From NCBI GenBank assembly GCA_028456385.1, contig JALNQF010000016.1, positions 349,127-413,126 on the forward strand: a stretch of 64,000 bases of DNA, given 5' to 3'. Made by a program: the position numbers and the translations under genes. This stretch comes from Ophiosphaerella korrae (Eukaryota; Ascomycota; Dothideomycetes; Pleosporales; Phaeosphaeriaceae). Of the stretch, positions 48,401 to 60,797 are shown in pieces; within the stretch, counting starts at the first letter, position 1; every line of letters starts with the position of its first letter. The notes under the pieces were generated by a model that worked only from the letters and a program-made list of their open reading frames with translations, was not told the origin of the DNA and searched no databases.

Positions 48401-48554
48401 TATAATATAATATATAATCTACTAATTAAAGACAATATAGAGTAGATTTAGTAAGTATAAAGGAGGATAAAGAGCTTAATATTAACAAGGAAATAGGATT
48501 AATAACTCTAGCTCTAGGATAAACAAACTAGAGCCTACCTAAAAGGAAAGATAG

Positions 48555-49014
48555 TGTTATAGATATAATAAGAGAAACTAAGATCGAACTAATTAGTTTT
48601 AACTTAGGTACTAATAAAGTATAGGATAAGTAGAGTAATAACTTTAATTAGGAAACTACTTATAACTAGGATATATAGTAGTAATCTATAATTATATATA
48701 AATAGATTAAAGTAATCTATAATAATACAAGAATAGATTAGAGGTAATCTATAATTATATATAAATAGATTAGTAATAATCTATAGTATTATATAAGTAG
48801 ATTAGTATAAGTATATAGTTAATATAATACGTATTATTAGGATAGTATTAATAATTTAATCTTTTAACTATAGAACGCTAATATAAGATAGTTATAAAAT
48901 ATCTTCTATTATTTATAGTCTATTGTTAACTACTATACAAGCTTTTGTTATTACCTCCTAATCTACTAATACTTTAAGGGTTACTAAGAAGTCGACTCTA
49001 GTAAGCCCTTTATA
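48555..49014 (+). repeat. 3' LTR of copy B
   Basis: Same length as its partner; nearly all differences are C/T or G/A transitions. Begins TGTTATAG. Confidence 0.88.
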
Positions 49015-49154
49015 TACTACCTAGTTAGTTCTATCTAACTTATAACTACTTAGAGGTACTTTACCTCTCTTCTTAGTTATACTTTTTACTATTATATTAG
49101 CTTAGACTATATACTACTTATACTTTACTTCTCTTAATAACTAGATTAGTAAAG

Positions 49155-49594
49155 TATAATAGAGTTACTAGTTATTAACTACTAGTAACCTTAAAAGAAG
49201 AGTAAGTAGATTAGAAGTTAATAATAAAAGTATATATAGTAATTAGATAATAGGCCTATAAATAATAGATAATTCCTAATAGGTAATATTAAAGTATTGT
49301 TACTCTTAGTTAGAGATTAGATTACTAATACTATCTTTATAATACTATTACTACTAACTATATACTTTTATTAATCCTTTAGCTTTATAGCTTTATATTT
49401 ACTAAGATCGCGAATTTACAAAGTAGCTTAATAGCTTTGTATTTACTATAATTATAAATTTACAAAGTTATTATATATCTTAATTAAAATTAACTTCCTA
49501 TTATAAGTTGTTATCTTACTTATCTTACACTTTATTAGCTTCTATAATAAGACTAATTAGTTCTATATTAATTCTTTTTATTATATCTATAATA
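49155..49594 (-). repeat. LTR of copy C
   Basis: 440 bp, family LTR with the same start and end sequences; resembles the copy A type (CTAAGATCGCGAATTTAC segment present). Confidence 0.75.
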
Positions 49595-52500
49595 ATATTA
49601 TCTATATAGAATAAGATTATTATTTTTTAATCTTTACAAAAAAAAAAGTTTAGCTTTTCTTATAATAGTTATAGATTTAGTAATTATAGTATTATTAAGA
49701 ATTCTTTACACTAGAAAAATAATAAGTTCTTATCTTTTTAAATCTATCTAGGATCTTATAAATTACTAAATTATTTTTTATAACCTTAGTATTTAGAAAT
49801 ACTTTTACTATATTATATTATATAATTTAAGATTAAACTAAGTAGTAATTACTATTACTATTTAAAAAGACTTTACTACTAAAGTAATAGTATAAGTTAA
49901 ATTAAATATATCTTTTTTTAATTTTATTTTTTATAATAATTTAAGCTTTATACTTTTAAAGAAATCTATCTTAATTAAATTTATATATCTAAACTTATTT
50001 AAGTAAAAGTAGTTAATTATTTAATTTTAAGTATAGTATTTTACTCTAGGTTTTTTTTTAGTAGCTAATTAATTCCTTTATAAGAAGTAGCTTTAAGTTA
50101 TTACTTATATAGGTACTACTATAACTATTTCTTAGTAGTTAGGAGTTTTAGTATTTAACTTTTATAGATTCTATTAGGCTTTATTAACGCTAATAATATA
50201 GAATTATTAAGTATTACTACTATTACTACTATATTTAATATTTTATAGCTTTTACAATTATTCTAAGTTTTATTTACTTTTAAGATATAACTATTATAAA
50301 TATTATTTTATAAGTTATCTTTATCTAGATCTATAATTAATATCTTTACTCTACTTAGATAATTACTACTCTTTATTTAATTATTATAATCTATATTCTT
50401 TTTCTTTCTTAAAAGTAAATTTATTTATTTAATTTCTAGTACTAAGTACTACTACTTATAACTTACTCTTTAAGCTAGCTTTTTACTTAAGTTTTATATT
50501 ACTAATCTTAAAAGTAGTATTCTTATTACTTAGTATAGCCTTTACTAATCTTATAACTAACTTATTTTATTTAAAGTAATAAAGTTTTTAAGTCTAGTTT
50601 AAGTAATAAGTTAAGTTAAGTACTTTAGCTTTAACCTCTCTAATCTTACTTAATTAGTAGGGCTTAATAGGCTAGCTCTTCTAAGTAAGTATACTTTCTA
50701 TTAGCTATTAATTCTCTTATAATAACTTTAATTAATAATCTTTTTAGTACTTAGCTTTTATATTACTTCTAGAGTTATAAAACTAAATTAATTACTTTAA
50801 TCTTTATAGATTTTTAAATACTTACTTAATTTACTTATATCTTATAAAGATTCTACTTCTTTAACTTCTTAGTTAATTACTTAGTTTACTCTTAAACTTA
50901 TACTTAGTAGCTATTATAATCTTTTAGCTTAGTATTTACTCTTTAAAGATAAGAATTTTAATATCTTTTCTTAGATTAAAAATTTTATTATTATAATAGA
51001 TTTTAATAAGTTTAATTACTTAATCTTTTAGTATCTTATCTTTAACCTTTTTTTAATAATATCTTATTTTAATATATAGTACGTCTTATATTATAATTAC
51101 TTAATTAGGAGTAAAGACTTATATATAGTATATATTAGAGGCTTAATAGCTTACTAGATATCTAAAATTTTCTTTTAAATTTTCTTTAAAATCTTTTTTA
51201 TTTTTTTTAGCTATAGAATTCTTAATTAGTAAATACGCTTAGTAGCTATAAGTATAGATTCTCTTCTAATCTAGTCTAAGATTAGTAGTTTTATACTAGA
51301 TTATTATAAGCTTATACTATCTAAACTATTACTTAAACTAGTATTTTAGTACTTTATTTAGAGATTAAAAACCTTAGATTAGTAATAAGCTTAATACCTA
51401 TAAGTACAATACTATATATAAAATTAGAAGCTAAAGTTTTAGTAGTAGGTTTATCTTTATATATATTTTAATTACTTTTATATTAAGCTTTTTTCTTACT
51501 TTTTTTTTATAATCTATTTAGTTTAGAAGTAAATAATAGTAAGAGTATAATCCTACTTCTTTTTTTTTCTACTTATTTTTTATACTTAGATTAGCCTTTC
51601 TATAATAGAGTTACTATATTACTATCTTAATAGATATTAATAAATAGTAACTAAAACTTCTTTTATACTTAGGTTTTAAATCTTATAATTACTTTTATAA
51701 TTACTATAAGTATTTTAGAGTTAAGATTATAATTAAAGATTTTACTAATAAATTTTTTTTTAATTATTATAGACTTTTACTTATTTAGTTAACTTATAAG
51801 TATATTAAATAGATCTTATAAGATCTTATAAAAGAGCTTTAGTAATTATTCTCTTAGATTTTAAAAAATTACTTAAGCTATATATAAGTAGTTATATAAT
51901 CTTTATAGTTAATTTACTAAATACTTTTATTTTAAATATTTTAAGTAGCTCTTATAAGTACTCTAAGTATTTATTAGCTAAGATATCCTAAGCGTTTATA
52001 TTATAGATCTTTTAAGTCTAATATTAGTTATAAGTTTTTTAACTTTAATTCTTATGATATAATTAGAAAAGTATTAAGTACTTTATAATCTTATTATATT
52101 TAATAATAAAGAGATTAAACTTTAAGTATAAAGTTACTACAATTACATTTTCTTTAATTAATCTATACTTTATTAGTACATTTAATCTAAAATACTAGAT
52201 CTTAGCCTTTTTTAATTAAGACTTTAATACTATATTAAAGTAAAACCTTTTAACTACTTTTATATTTTAAAGTAGTAGGTTTTTTATATTTAGGCTTTTT
52301 AATCTAGTTAGAACTTTTTTAAGTAACTATTTCCTAGATCTAGAGATTAAAAGTAATTAGGTTTTAGCTTCTACTATATTGTTTAGATTAGCTTTCTTTT
52401 ATATTCTAAACACTAGTAGTAATTAATTATTAACTAAGTATATAGTACTTCTTTTATTAAAGATTATACTCTTATATAAAAGATATAAGTTTAGAGTTAT

Positions 52501-53662
52501 AGTATAAATTCTTAGATTAACTTCTTTATTAAATATAGTTAAGTTAATTAGTATACCTAATACTAATCCTAGATAGCTTACTAAAGCCTTATTTACTAGA
52601 AGATTATTAAGTATTTTCTATCTACGTTTTTTAATCTAATTTTAGAGGTCTACCTATTTAAGTAGTAATAAGTACTTAGAGACCTTTTTTAGTTTTTATT
52701 AAAGATTATTATTAGATATAATTTTTATAAAGTTAATCTTATTACTACTATTTAAAGCTTATAATATAAGATTAGATCTTATCTATAACTATTCTTAATC
52801 TTATATAAGTAAGATTTAGAAGCTAATTTTAATTAGTTTAGCTTAGCTTCTAATCTAGTAAAAAAAGCTAAGAATACTTTTAATCTTTTACTTAATAAGG
52901 TAATAATTACTTACTTTTAGAGTATTTAGGTAAAAACTTTTACTAGTTAATTTAATAAAATAACTTATATATTTAAATTTAATAGTGTTATAATATATTA
53001 GTATATATAAAATACTTAAGTTAGAGTAATCTTTACTTTAATTACGTTTAAAAAGTTAGTAAGTACTAGCTAACTTTTAACTTTAAGAACTTTATACGCT
53101 AAAGCTTTACTATATAGAATCTACTATTTATTAAACTACTTTTTTAGTTTAATCTTACTACTCTAAGCTTTTTTTAGATACTCTCTTTATTATTAGCGTA
53201 TAAGCTTAGTAGTATTATTATTTATAAGACCTAGATTATTCTTAAGCTAATAAACTAGAGCTTATACTATAATATTCTTATTTATAAAGTTTTTAATCTA
53301 TCTAAAGTTAAAAGATTAGATTTAATAGTTTTATTAATATATTTACTAATATTATTAAGATTTACTACTTACTTTATCTATTTTACTAATATAAGTTTAT
53401 ACTTTTATATATCTTTATTTTAATTACTAATTATAAGTTTTTATAGAGCTTATTAAGTAATATACTTAATTAGTATTTTTTTATAATCTTTTTATTACTC
53501 TTCTTTAGTAGTTATAGTTAATTGTTAAATAAAAGTTAGGATTAAAGAAAGCTCTAGATACTTTAGCTCTTACTTTTCTATTAGTAGAACTATAGTACTT
53601 TCTAAATTAATTTAATTCTAGATTATCTTATTTTACGTATAAGATTTAAGTTATATAAACTA
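49595..53662. other. AT-rich block, unidentified decayed element(s)
   Basis: Extremely AT-rich with RIP-like composition. Minus-strand readings with stops read through look protein-like between about 53600 and 52800, but no reverse transcriptase, integrase or transposase motif was recognised. No LTR or inverted repeat pair found within it. Confidence 0.35.
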
Positions 53663-55789
53663 TAGTAGGGTGACACGAAAAAAAAGCCTAAAAAAAAGTT
53701 ATAGTTTTTAACTTGTAATAACTCTACGAATAAATTAGTTAAAAATATAACTAAAAAAGAATATTAAAGAGAATATAGAGTACATTAAAAATACTTACAA
53801 CGATATTTAATTACTAATCGAAATCGAGCTAAGATTTAAAGTGTTTAGAGAACTTTTTTTAATACAAAATTTAACTTAATAGAACTTTTTAATTTAGGTA
53901 TAAAACCCTTTATATTTAAACTATCCCTAATATAGTTAGACTAAATTACGTAACCTAATTTTAAGCTAAGGTTTCTTAACTAAATTTTTAGTAAAAGAAA
54001 GAAGAGAAAAATAGCTATATTAGCACGTAACCTAATATTACGTAATATATTACTAACTTATTAGTCTATTTACTATAAATTTCTTTAGTTACAGTTTTTA
54101 CTTTCTCTTCTCTATATCCTTAAATATATGCTTAAATCTCTCTAAGTTCGAATCTAAAGTTAACTTTCTTTATAAGGCTAAAACGCCTTTATCTACTATA
54201 TCTACTCTACTAAAAAAAGATTATAAGTCTATTGAAAACGCTATTAATAGAATAAATAAAAAGATTAGTAATACTCCTACTATTAGCTAAGTAAAAGATA
54301 GACGTATTACGAAGTTAAATTCAAGAGCTAAAAGGTAATTAAATAGGGACTTAGAAAGAAGTCCTAAGAAAACTAATAAAAGATTAATATTTAAAAACAA
54401 TATTACTATCCCTATTAGGAGCTTACAACGTTTTATTAAACAAGAAGGCTATACTATTAATATTGCAAATAAAAAGCCTTTAATTAACAAAAAAAAAAGC
54501 TATTATAAGAGTTGATTATAGTAAAGAGTAGCTACGAAGGCTAAAAAATTAAGAATTTAATCTAAGAAATATAATATTTTTAGATAAAAGCAGTATAGAG
54601 GCTAGAAAAGGAGCTAGGTCTAAATATTATCGAAAAAGGGGTAAAAAAGAGGTTAGAAAAGCTTAGATTTCTATAACCAATATAAGTAAGTTTATCGTGA
54701 ATCCTAATATGCTAAAATCCTTTATTTTACGTATAGTTTTATTTTAAAATTCTTATTTTTTAATATCTATATTACTAACTATATTTTTAGTAAAAGGACT
54801 AAAGATCTAAGTTTAGGGATCTATTTAGATAGGAGAGAGATCTAAACTAGAGTTTATTATAGACCCAATTAATAATAGAACTCTAAACTCCTCTCGCTAT
54901 ATCTATAGTATCCTTAATAAGTATGTTAAAAAGGCTATTAAACGAGGTAAGTTAACTATCCTTTTTTTAACCCCTTTTTTACTATTATTATATATATATA
55001 TATATATATTACATATATATAATAAGTATAATAAACGCTAATTAGTATATAAGGTTATAGTTTTTAATAAGATAATAGTAAAATCTATAAGGCTTTTACT
55101 ATTATTAATTAGTTTAAGAGAAATAGAGTAAAACTCTTTCCTTATCTACTCTATAGTCTAGATCTAAACCTAATTGAAAATATATAGAGTTTCCTTAAAG
55201 ATTAGCTACTTAAGAGATTTAAAGGAAATTATCCTATAAGAACTACTTTATTAGAGGTAGAGACCTTTAAAAGAGCTATAAAAGAAGAGTAAGCCCTTAT
55301 ACTACAAAAAGCTATAGATAATTATATATTATCTCTTCGTAAGCGAAAGCAAGCTATTATAGATACTAAAGGTTATCCTACTAAGTACTAATAGTAAAGG
55401 GTTATAGCTATTAAATATAAGTTTTTACTAAAATTTTATTTTTTACCTTTTACTTAATATCTCTTCTTTTAATAATTAGAATTGTATATAACTAAGGGAT
55501 ATTAATAGTATTATATATATATATAACGTTTATTAAAAAACGTTAAAAAAAATACTAAAAATAAAAAATAATCGAGCTCTAAAGTTAGTATAAAAAAAGT
55601 TCTCTAAATACTTTAAATCCTAGCTCGAGTTCGATTAGTAATTAAATATTGTAGTAAGCTATATTGATGTGCTAGATATTCTCTTTAAAATTCTGTTCTA
55701 GTTATATTTTTAACTAATATATTCGTAGAGTTATTTTAGGTTAAAAACTATAACTTTTTTTTAGGCTTTTTTTTCGTGTCACCCTACTA
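53663..55789 (+). mobile_element. Tc1/mariner-like transposon with about 195-bp inverted repeats
   Basis: 2127 bp, TA on both sides (53661-53662, 55790-55791). Ends read TAGTAGGGTGACACG and the inverted repeats continue for about 195 bp (to about 53857 and from about 55596), including ACTCTACGAATA and TTTAATTACTAATCGAA. Plus-strand transposase remnant: an HTH-like N-part around 54240-54480 (LQRFIKQEGYTINIANKKP) and LYSLDLNPIENI at 55149-55187, here with the catalytic Glu kept. It is less mutated than its neighbours, so it is a later arrival or a weaker RIP target. Internal stops make it inactive. Confidence 0.85.
54988..55009. repeat. (TA)n microsatellite
   Basis: Eleven TA units inside the Tc1-like transposon. 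Confidence 0.9.
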
Positions 55790-56902
55790 TAGATAAATAA
55801 CTATTTTAATAACATAATAAATTAGCTTAACTCTAACAATACGTAATATATTTACTACTAGACTATAACTATATTTTAGAGTAATATAATACTTTAAGCT
55901 AAAGAGCTACTTAGTATAAAGTTTTATAAAAAGAAGCTATAGTAAAATATAACTACGTATATAAAGTAGTAATCTACTAAGAAGTCTTAATAGCTAAATA
56001 AACTAAGCTTAAAACTTTTAACTTTAATATACTAGTATAAAAAGAAATAGAACTACTTTATACTAAAATCTAACTATAAAGCGAGTAACTTAGCTTCTTT
56101 AAAAGAGAGTTTAAACTTTAAGTCCTAGTAGTAAGCTACTATATCTTTAATAAAGAAGAGTTTACTTTAACTTATTTTTAACTAGTATCTAAAATCTTAG
56201 TTTTAATTTTTACTAGTATAAAGAATAAAAAAACTACTCTATAAAACGTCTATAATCTTTAAGTATAAAATACTAAATAGATATAATATCTTTTATCTAG
56301 TCTATATAAAATTACTTTATTATTAATAGAAAATAATATATAAGCTTATAAACCTAAGCTAATATTATTATATACTACTATATAGAATTAGCTTACTTAT
56401 ACTTTACTATCTTAAATAGTATTACCTACTTATACTAAGAAAATTTATATATTTCTTTATACTTTTCTACTAATTTATTAATATAAATATTATAGAATTA
56501 AGAGAAGTATATTATAAAACTCTAGAAATTACTAAATTTAAACTAGATTAACTAATCTATAAAACTACCTAGTTAGTATAAGCTAAATTCCTCTCTAAAT
56601 TTAATTATATTAGCTTAAAACTATAATAGAACTTATAGCTATATAATATCTACTTTTAAAAAAAGCTATAACTTTAGCTTAAAAAAGCTACTAGTCTAAC
56701 TTTTAGTATTATAATAGCTTTACTAATTTTTAAAAGATAATCTTAATACTAGAAAATAAAGTAAATAATTATAACCTAAATATAAGCTCGAAGTAAACTT
56801 AGCTTTATACCTTAGTACTTATAAGAGCTAAACTAAGAGTATAGATATAAAACTTTAAAGAAGAACTAGCTATAACTTTATAAGAACTAAAATACTATTA
56901 AC

Positions 56903-57302
56903 TATAACGGGGTCTCTAGTTATTAACTACTAGTAACCCTAGAAGGGGGGTATAGTAGATTAGAAGTTAATAACAAAAGTACGTATAGTAATCTGTAATA
57001 GGTTGTAAATAATAGAAAGACGTCTCGCGATGCTAAATACTCTTGCTTGTAGTTAATAATTAAATTACCGATACCTTACTAATAACGCGTATCGCTACTA
57101 ACTATATACCTATACTAATCTATTATACGTGTTTATAGATTACTCTAATCTATTATACGTATTTATAGATTACTTTACATTACGTGTCTAGGTTATAGTT
57201 TGTCTCCTAATCTAGGTTATTACCCTACTTATCTTATACTTCGTTAGCACTTAAGTTAAGACTAATTAGTTCTATCTTGATTTCTCTTATTACTTCTATA
57301 AT
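56903..57302 (-). mobile_element. Solo LTR of the chromovirus family
   Basis: A single 400-bp LTR, minus orientation, with no adjacent gag or pol of its family. Flanks are TTAAC and TTAAA, a near-match for a 5-bp duplication. It keeps more CpG and TpG than other copies (for example CTCGCGATGC), so it is relatively young or was spared. Confidence 0.75.
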
Positions 57303-57978
57303 ATTAAAGAATATACTTAACTAGTAAAATAGCTACCTTAATTAAAACTAAAAACTCTAACGTAATTTAATACTAAAGCTATAGAAAAATAAGTTTTAAG
57401 AAGCTAGACTATACTTCTTATAAATAAATAAAAGCTACTAAATCTAAAATACTTACTATTACTATAAACTACTATATAACTATCTATATAATAATAGACT
57501 CTAAAATAGATATAGAAATAAAATACTTATTTTTTAAATATAATTTCTAACTAGATATAAAGTTAGAACTAGAGCCTAACTTAGATTAGGATGTAGAAAA
57601 TAATATTCTTTAAGCCTAAAGCCTTAACCTAAAGATTATATAGACTAAAAGATTATAATATACTACTAAAGTATAACCTTTAGTATAGCTATATCTTATA
57701 TACTTACTTATAAAATATAAATAGTTTAGTATAAAAAACTACTAACTAACTTAATAAGAGCTAAGCTAAAATAATTCTTATTTACTAGCTTCTTATATAA
57801 AGACTTTATAGTACTTTATATATCTAGAACCTTAGCTAATAATAAAGCTAATATAAACTTTATTTACTTAAAACTTACTTAGAAAACTATAAAGTTATAA
57901 ACTATCTAGCTACTTTAACCTATTATTTATAAAATATATAATAGTTTTCTATTTAAGTCTATTATATATTAAGTTAAG

Positions 57979-58048
57979 TTCTACTTATAAGTATATATAT
58001 ATATAAAATAGACTTCTACTTATAAGTATATATATATATAAAATAGAC
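57979..58048. repeat. 35-bp perfect tandem duplication
   Basis: The unit starting TTCTACTTATAAG and ending AATAGAC occurs twice without differences, within the second Gypsy element. An exact copy suggests duplication after most RIP had occurred. Confidence 0.85.
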
Positions 58049-60350
58049 TTCTATTTATATTATTAAAAATATAAACTAATTTAACTTTACTCTAAGATTT
58101 CTATAGTATAAAGTCTATACTATTAAACCTAACTACTATAATAAAACGTTATTATTTTTTAATATTTAATACTAATAATACAACTAGATAACTAATAAAA
58201 TCTATTTAGTAGTATACTATAGTATACCTAGATATTATATTACTATAACTTTAAAGAAGCTAGTACTTAAACTATTATCTACTTTTATAAAGCTTTTAAG
58301 TAAGTACTCTAATAAATATAAATAGAACTTATTAATAGATATTTAAAATATTAGTTATTATATAATTAAAGCTTTTACTAGAATAAGTAGATATATACTT
58401 ATAGTACTACTAGTATACTACTATAAAGTAGCTAAAGAAGTAGATTATATATAATTTTATAAACTACTACTTATAGTAAATCTTAAATATAACTTATTTA
58501 TAAAACTACTCTAACTATTTTAAAACTTAATACTTTATTTTAATAAAAAAGCTACTAAGAAACTTTTCTCTTATAAGCTATATAACCTAGAAATTACTTT
58601 TAAGCCTAATGTAAAAATTCTAGATACTAAACTTTACTTTTTTACTAGAAAATAAGATAAAGTAATCTAGAAATATATCTAAAAAATAGAAGGTAAGAGC
58701 TTTATTAGTAAATATAGCTCTCTAGCTAGAAATAACCTATTAATTATAGCTAAACTAGATAGTAGTTTATAAGTTTATATAAGCTACTATAAGCTAAATA
58801 AATCTACTATTAAAGACTAGTACTTTATTCTAGTCTTTAGGGAAATACGAGCCTACTTAAATAAAGTAAGGATTTTCTCTATATTTAATATAATATATAC
58901 TTTCTACTACTTATATATTATATTAAATTTAAAATAGCTAACTACTTTTATTACTTACTTTAGTATATATACTTATAAAGTAGTACTCTTTAGCTTTACT
59001 AATATACTAGCTACTTTTTAGTATACTATTAACTTAGCTCTACTAGAATATTTAGATAACTTCTATACTATATATATAGATAACATCTTAGTATACTCTA
59101 ATAATAAAATAGACTATATCTAGTATATTTATAAAGTACTTTTATAACTAGAAAAGTAATTCTTTTATATAGACTTTAAAAAATCTAGCTTTTATACTAC
59201 TTTAGTTAAGTTTTTATATATAATTATCTTTAATAAAGAAATTATAATAAATCTCTTTAAAGTTAAAGCTATCTAAAAGTAAGATATACTAAAGACTATT
59301 AAAGAAGTCCTAGCTTTTTTAAGCTATACTAGATTCTTCTAGTACTTTATTAAAAATTACTTAAGCTTTACTTTACTACTTACTAAGTTAATTAAATCTA
59401 AAGTTATTACTAAACTTACTTAAAAAAATAAGCTACTTCTATTATAAGCTATAAAGCGTAATTATAGAGTTATTAATAGATTTATTATTAATAGAGAGCT
59501 TTACTTAAACTAGCTAATTTATTTATATAGAGCTAAAGTAGTAGTATATACTTATACTATAAAGAGCTCTAATAAGCTTACTTATACTAAGCTAAGTACT
59601 AAGCTATACTTATATATATTTACTTATAATATATACTTTAGCTTAATAAACTTATAAAAAGAGCTTATAGTACTTTAAGCTCTATTTCTAATTAATAAAA
59701 AAAAATATAAAGAGCTATTACTATACCTCTTAGTATAATAAAAGCTAGTAAAGCTTACTATAAATATAAGTATATAAAGTAAAAGAGAGGCTAAGCTTTA
59801 AAGCTTAAATAAAATTATAGCTCTTAGTATATACTTAGAAAATTAATCTAGAGATATATAGCTTAAATCTTTAAATAGAGTATAAGAATATTATAGTACT
59901 TTTAACTTACTAAGTTACTAAACTTAAAATAGGTAGCTTAATAGAGCTATACTCTTCTAACTATCTACTAAGTATATACTTATACCTTTAATATACTAGA
60001 GTACTATAAACTCTTACTTTTTAGAATTAAACTTTCTTTTTTAAGCTTAGTATATAAAGCTTAATATTACTAAGTTTAGAAGTACTTTTTAATTTCCTTT
60101 ATACTTTATAGATTACTATACTCTTATAGAACTTCTTATAACTATTTATACTCTACTAGTTTTTACTTATACTTAAATTAAATCTAGTATAAGTATAAGT
60201 ACTACAAAATAGCTCTTAGTATAGTATATATACTTATACTATACTAGCTCTCCTTTATATATATAAGCTAAGATAACTAGTAAGAGTATTTAATAAGTAT
60301 ATATTAAAGGGCTATTTTATATTATACTAGAGTATCTATTTCTCTTTAAG

Positions 60351-60797
60351 TATTATAGGCGTAATAAGAGAAATCGAGATAGAACTAATTAGTCTTAACT
60401 TAGGTACTAACGAAGTATAGGATAAGTAGAGTAACAACTTTAATTAGGAAACTACTTATAATTAGGATACGTAGGTAATCCCCTAATCTATTAAGTGTAT
60501 AGATAGAAAACAATTATAGATTAATAGATTAGTAATCTATAATCTATAGTTACTAAGAATAAATACAAGTAATAGATTATAGATTAGTAGGAATATATAA
60601 TTAGTAGGAATGCGTATTATTAGGATAGTATTAGCAATCTAATCTCTAACCTAGAACGCTAATACTTAACATTATACACACAAATTAACTATTATTTATA
60701 GTTATTACTTAATTATAATACGAGCTTTTATTATTACCTCTTAATCTACTAACAACCTTTAGGTAACTAGGAAGTTAACCCTAGTACACCTATTACA
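60351..60797 (+). repeat. LTR of copy E
   Basis: 447 bp. Its internal AATCTATAATCTATAG repeat unit differs from those of copies B and D. Confidence 0.8.

Larger units (their letters stand above)
41951..49014 (+). mobile_element. Ty3/Gypsy chromovirus, copy B, complete, least mutated
   Basis: Two 460-bp LTRs (41951-42410, 48555-49014) and the 5-bp duplication TACTA (41946-41950, 49015-49019). Order on the plus strand: gag (42440-43600) with a mutated CCHC knuckle near 43450 (YYKYRKLRHF), protease region, reverse transcriptase with YLDNILIF at 45601-45624, RNase H, integrase with TIDFITKLL at about 46866 and a DRDIRF segment near 47070, and a C-terminal chromodomain (NYYLVKWIRIDKKG, then EDIQELEDNLNYLKKL) near 47790-47900. 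The chromodomain places it in the chromoviruses, which target heterochromatin. Many in-frame TAG/TAA; not autonomous. Confidence 0.9.
41899..49594 (-). mobile_element. Ty3/Gypsy chromovirus, copy C, remnant split by copy B
   Basis: A 5' LTR at 49155-49594 is followed, on the minus strand, by the gag start down to 49015, then resumes at 41950-41899. The join TTTTAAC-TACTA-C(C)TAGTTAGTT matches the uninterrupted gag of copy D at 38430-38450. The remnant ends at the Tc1 element at 41898; what lies beyond does not clearly continue it. Confidence 0.65.
55790..60350 (+). mobile_element. Second Ty3/Gypsy family, RIP-mutated, interrupted
   Basis: Plus-strand reverse transcriptase near 58830-59330: NILATF-YTINLALLEYLDNFYT, then YIDNILVYS at 59073-59099 (YIDD with the second Asp now Asn) and a VLAFLSYTRFF segment near 59310, matching the order in fungal Gypsy pol. 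The sequence is clearly different from the chromovirus family. Gag-like sequence may occupy 55800-56900. It is broken by a solo LTR at 56903-57302 and truncated at 60350 by copy E; integrase and own LTRs were not identified. The left end is uncertain and may lie beyond the Tc1 element at 53663. Confidence 0.6.
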
